Both the position numbers and the translations under genes were made by a program. Below, piece by piece: positions 6,922 to 9,230 of a stretch of DNA of 9,230 nt (positions within the stretch are counted from its first letter, which is position 1; each line of letters opens with the position of its first letter). Under the pieces are notes generated by a model, which saw only the letters and a program-made list of their open reading frames with translations, was not told the origin of the DNA and searched no databases. Source of the DNA: Caldimonas sp. (GTDB lineage Bacteria > Pseudomonadota > Gammaproteobacteria > Burkholderiales > Burkholderiaceae_C); contig JASLGD010000450.1 in the NCBI GenBank assembly GCA_030150305.1, forward strand, positions 1 through 9,230, written 5' to 3'.

Positions 6922-7857
6922 ATGGCCGATTCGTCTTCGATGCCCTCGCGCCGCGACGCGCTCAGGTGCCTCGCCTTCGGCAGCGCCGGCACGCTGTTCA
7001 CGCTCGCAGGCGGCATCTTCACGCCGGTCGACCTCGCGCTCGCGGCGCCGAGCGACGCCGCCCTCCCCGGCAAGCCGCTCTTCCTGCAGATCAGCGACAC
7101 CCACATCGGCTTTCGCAAGGATGCCAATCCGGACGTCGATGCGACGCTGCAGCGCACGATCGACGTCGTCAACGCGATGCCGGAGCAGCCTGCGCTCATC
7201 ATCCACACCGGCGACATCACGCACCTCTCGAAGCCCGCCGAGTTCGACCATGCGCAGCAGCTGTTCACGCGCCTGCGCGTCACCGAGATGCACACCGTTC
7301 CCGGCGAGCACGACACGCTCGACGCCAACGCCGCCGAGTACTTCGGCCGCTTCGGCGCCGCGTCGGGCAACAAGGGCTACTACAGCTTCGACCACGGCGG
7401 CGTGCACTTCGTCGCCCTCGTCAACGTGCTCGACTTCAAGGACGGCGGCCTCGGCACGCTCGGCCCCGAGCAGATCGCCTGGCTCGCGTCCGACCTGAAG
7501 GCGCGCTCGGCGAGCACGCCGATCGTCGTCTTCGCGCACATGCCGCTCTGGACCGTCTACGAGCCGTGGGGCTGGGGCACCGGCGACAGCGAGCAGGTCC
7601 TCGCGATGCTGCGCCGATTCGGCTCGGTGACGGTGTTGAACGGCCACATCCACCAGATCGTGCAGAAGGTCGAAGGCAACGTCACGTTCCACACCGCGCG
7701 CTCGACCGCGTACCCGCAGCCTGCCGTCGGCCAGGGCGCCGGCCCCGGCCCGCTGACCGTGCCCGCCGAGCAGCTGCGCACGATGCTCGGCGTCACGACC
7801 GTGTCGCTCGCGACGCCGCGCGGCCCGCTGACGCTCGCCGACAGCACGATCAATTGA
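6922..7857 (+). CDS. Tat-exported calcineurin-like metallophosphoesterase
   Basis: A 311-residue periplasmic phosphoesterase. The start has a twin-arginine motif, SRRDAL (R10, R11), followed by a hydrophobic stretch ending near LALAA (about 38-42), indicating export already folded, as suits a metalloenzyme. The dinuclear-metal motifs appear in order: D59-x-H61 in ISDTHIG, G97-D98, G128-E129-H130-D131, H206 in VFAHMPL, and G241-H242-I-H244. The third motif is normally GNH, with Asn binding the second metal; here Glu replaces it, though the other ligands are intact. The fold is close to bacterial CpdA/Icc-like and other MPP-type enzymes, but the substrate cannot be inferred. AGGAG (6911-6915) six bases before the ATG supports the start. 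The cytochrome c gene follows after 29 bp, so the pair is probably cotranscribed. Confidence 0.88.
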   Translation: MADSSSMPSRRDALRCLAFGSAGTLFTLAGGIFTPVDLALAAPSDAALPGKPLFLQISDTHIGFRKDANPDVDATLQRTIDVVNAMPEQPALIIHTGDITHLSKPAEFDHAQQLFTRLRVTEMHTVPGEHDTLDANAAEYFGRFGAASGNKGYYSFDHGGVHFVALVNVLDFKDGGLGTLGPEQIAWLASDLKARSASTPIVVFAHMPLWTVYEPWGWGTGDSEQVLAMLRRFGSVTVLNGHIHQIVQKVEGNVTFHTARSTAYPQPAVGQGAGPGPLTVPAEQLRTMLGVTTVSLATPRGPLTLADSTIN

Positions 7858-7886
7858 GCCCTTCGCGTCCGCTTCCAGGAGATTCC

Positions 7887-8309
7887 ATGCGCCGTCCCGA
7901 CCCGAACGTCGCGCGCAGCGTCGGCGTCGCGCTCGCAGCGCTCGTCGCCGTCGCCGTCTCGATCGCCGCAGCCGCGCAGTCGACCCCCGCGGCGGCACCG
8001 TCGGCGGCGCTGCACGGCGATCCGGCGCGCGGCAAGACCCAGTACCAGGCGTGCGCCGCGTGCCACTCGATCGACGAGAACGACGTCGGGCCGAAGCACC
8101 GCGGCGTCGTCGGCAGGCACGCCGGCAGCATCGCCGACTACGCGTACTCGCCGGCGCTGAAGAAGAGCGACCTGTCGTGGGACGAAGCGACGCTCGACCG
8201 CTGGCTCACCAATCCGAGCGCGCTCGTCCCCGGCACCAAGATGTTCTTCAAGCTCGACGACCCGCAGGCGCGCGCCGACGTCATCGCGTATCTCAAGCAG
8301 CAGAAGTGA
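7887..8309 (+). CDS. Periplasmic class I monoheme cytochrome c
   Basis: A 140-residue precursor of a small electron carrier. Residues 1-30 form a Sec signal peptide with a long Ala/Val core ending in SIAAAA before QSTP, followed by an Ala/Pro-rich spacer. The single heme site is C56-A-A-C59-H60, binding heme covalently in the periplasm, and M119 in VPGTKMFFK is the likely sixth ligand. The context CHSIDENDVGPKHRGVVGR and a C-terminal helix (ARADVIAYLKQ) are typical of cytochrome c2/mitochondrial-type class I proteins. AGGAG at 7877-7881, five bases before the ATG, fixes the start. It follows the metallophosphoesterase closely, suggesting shared expression and possibly shared redox or periplasmic function, but no direct partnership is demonstrated. 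Confidence 0.93.
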   Translation: MRRPDPNVARSVGVALAALVAVAVSIAAAAQSTPAAAPSAALHGDPARGKTQYQACAACHSIDENDVGPKHRGVVGRHAGSIADYAYSPALKKSDLSWDEATLDRWLTNPSALVPGTKMFFKLDDPQARADVIAYLKQQK

Positions 8310-8327
8310 CGCGTCGCGGCCGACGCG
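8310..8327. terminator. GC-rich hairpin between convergent genes (possible bidirectional terminator)
   Basis: CGCGTCG (8310-8316) pairs perfectly with CGACGCG (8321-8327) around a CGGC loop. It fills most of the 23-bp gap between the cytochrome stop (8309) and the stop of the convergent minus-strand gene (8333). Its position suits a terminator for both directions, but no T-tract follows on either side. Confidence 0.45.
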
Positions 8328-8332
8328 CCGCG

Positions 8333-8713
8333 TTACTTGCGCTTGCCGACCCAGGGCCCGCCGTCGCTGCTCGAGGTGTCGTTGCCCCAGGTTCCTCTGA
8401 ACTGGCGGCCGTCGGCGCTGAACTCGAGGACGAAGCCGCCGCTGTCGTTGGCGGCGCCGAGCCACCTGCCGGTGAGGACGTTGCCCGCGACGGTTCCGCG
8501 CACCTTGCCGACGTTCGTTCCCGAATACGTGCCGGCGACGTCCGTGCCGTTCTGCCTCAGCTCGAGCATCGCGCGACCGCCTGCCCACGTCGTGTCCCAC
8601 GTGCCCGCGACCCTGGCGACGTGCTGCGCGTGCGCCTCGCTCGCGACCAGCAGCGCCGCCGCGAGCAGCGCGGCGAGGATCGGCCCGAATGTGCGTTGGC
8701 TCGGTCGCGTCAT
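8333..8713 (-). CDS. Small secreted protein of unknown function (beta-rich)
   Basis: A 126-residue precursor that I do not recognise. Residues 1-29 are a Sec signal peptide (MTRPSQRTFGP, Ala/Leu core, SEAHA end) with cleavage expected before QHVARV. The roughly 97-residue mature part is rich in Gly, Thr, Ser and Trp, with alternating hydrophobic residues and repeated G-T-W/G-T-x elements: VAGTWDTTW, VAGTYSG, VRGTVAG, LTGRWLG, FRGTWGN. This suggests a small antiparallel beta-barrel or sandwich built from repeated hairpins. No cysteines or catalytic motifs are evident in the mature part. The start at 8713 is preferred over ATG 8755 because GAGGAG (8722-8727) lies 8 nt upstream and the signal peptide then begins properly. 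It lies 13 bp after the Liv-type binding protein, so the two are probably cotranscribed. Confidence 0.75.
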   Translation of the reverse strand: MTRPSQRTFGPILAALLAAALLVASEAHAQHVARVAGTWDTTWAGGRAMLELRQNGTDVAGTYSGTNVGKVRGTVAGNVLTGRWLGAANDSGGFVLEFSADGRQFRGTWGNDTSSSDGGPWVGKRK

Positions 8714-8721
8714 TGCTCGGA

Positions 8722-8727
8722 CTCCTC
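8722..8727 (-). promoter_or_regulatory. Ribosome binding site that fixes the start of the small secreted protein
   Basis: On the minus strand GAGGAG lies 8 nt before ATG 8713, and its first base is the last base of the upstream binding-protein stop TAG (8729-8727). This close junction supports the 8713 start over the longer in-frame ATG at 8755, which would overlap the upstream gene. Confidence 0.7.
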
Positions 8728-9230
8728 TATTCGGTGATGCGCTGCCAGACGCCATTGCGCAGCTGCATGAGCTCGCGGCCGCGGCGGTCGAAGCCGGAGT
8801 GGTCCTGCGGCGTCATCGTGTAGACGCCCTGCGTGCCGACCAGCTCCTTCGTCTGCTCGAGCGCGTCGCGCAGCGCGGCGCGGAACTCGGGGGTTCCCGG
8901 CCGCGCCTTCTTCGCCGCCTCGGGCACCGCCGCCTGCAGCAGCAGGCCGGCGTCGTACACGTTGGCGCCGAACGTCGCCGGGCGCGTGCCGTACATCTTC
9001 TCGTACGCCGCGATGTACGCCTGCGCGACCTTCTTCGCGGGGTTGCTGTCGGGCACTTCGTCGAGGACGAGCATCAGGCTGGCCGCCATCACCGTGCCTT
9101 CGACCAGCTTGCCGCCGAGACGCACGAAGTCGGGAGTCGCGGCGCCGTGCGTCTGGTAGACCTGCCCCTTGTAGCCGCGCTCGACGAGCGTCGTCTGCGG
9201 CAGCACGGTCGTGCCGCCGGCGGCGCCGAC
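8727..9230 (-). CDS. C-terminal part of a second branched-chain amino acid type binding protein (partial)
   Basis: The frame is open to the right edge, so the N-terminus lies outside the window; about 167 residues are seen. They match the C-terminal lobe of HAAT-family substrate-binding proteins: GGTTVLPQTTLVERGYKGQVYQTHG, DFVRLGGKLVEGTV, DEVPDSNPAKKVAQAYIAAYE, GANVYDAGLLLQAAVPEA, GTPEFRAALRDALEQTKELVG and YTMTPQDHSGFDRR. A GTG at 9206 is internal and not a real start. The family binds branched-chain amino acids, amides or aromatic acids in the periplasm. This protein is clearly different in sequence from the binding protein at 2290-3516, so it is not a recent duplicate. It lies on the opposite strand to the Liv operon and may belong to another transporter locus beyond the window, or may be an orphan that shares the fused ATPase system. 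Confidence 0.88.
   Translation of the reverse strand, partial: VGAAGGTTVLPQTTLVERGYKGQVYQTHGAATPDFVRLGGKLVEGTVMAASLMLVLDEVPDSNPAKKVAQAYIAAYEKMYGTRPATFGANVYDAGLLLQAAVPEAAKKARPGTPEFRAALRDALEQTKELVGTQGVYTMTPQDHSGFDRRGRELMQLRNGVWQRITE

Noticed and set aside
8833..9159. Plus-strand 108-codon frame opposite the second binding protein
   Set aside because: It is the antisense shadow of a clear binding-protein C-terminus and has no ribosome binding site or domain character.
1..9230. CRISPR arrays, tRNA or rRNA genes, insertion sequences, phage genes
   Set aside because: No spaced direct repeats, tRNA-like cloverleaf, rRNA segment, transposase or phage protein was seen on either strand.

Overview
The window is very GC-rich (roughly 70% by eye), has short intergenic gaps and strong GGAG-type ribosome binding sites, and carries Tat and Sec export signals plus a class I cytochrome c. 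This fits a Gram-negative proteobacterium, most likely a high-GC beta- or alphaproteobacterium. The genus cannot be read from the sequence, and the fold-back at the left edge suggests a draft or metagenome contig end.

Left edge (1-324): positions 1-100 are a perfect reverse complement of 121-220. The right arm carries the start of a divergent minus-strand gene with a textbook Sec signal peptide, cut off after about 29 codons where the sequence folds back on itself. The left arm is most simply an artefactual copy. Between this start and the next gene lies a 136-bp divergent intergenic region holding two interleaved long inverted repeats, one of which touches the aminotransferase start codon.

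Amine metabolism remnant (325-2153): an intact class III PLP aminotransferase, resembling putrescine/omega-amino acid:pyruvate aminotransferases, overlaps the start of a PotA-type ABC ATPase. That ATPase is a pseudogene: its Q-loop glutamine codon is a TAG stop and the rest of the ATPase is missing.

Branched-chain amino acid type (HAAT) uptake operon (2290-6805): a periplasmic binding protein, a LivH permease, a LivM permease, and a single 489-residue protein that fuses the LivG and LivF ATPases. The last three genes are nearly gapless or overlap. The substrate cannot be fixed from sequence, because the family also carries amides, urea and aromatic acids.

Periplasmic pair (6922-8309): a Tat-exported calcineurin-like metallophosphoesterase, then a small monoheme cytochrome c. 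The tight spacing suggests one transcript.

Right edge, minus strand (8333-9230): the C-terminal part of a second Liv-type binding protein, followed 13 bp later by a small secreted protein of unknown function. This unit converges on the cytochrome gene with only 23 bp between them, filled by a GC-rich hairpin.

I do not see a clearly new biological system. The points that merit a second look are the end-of-contig fold-back, the pseudoknot-capable leader, the decayed ATPase, the LivG-LivF fusion with one degenerate signature motif, and the metallophosphoesterase-cytochrome pair.
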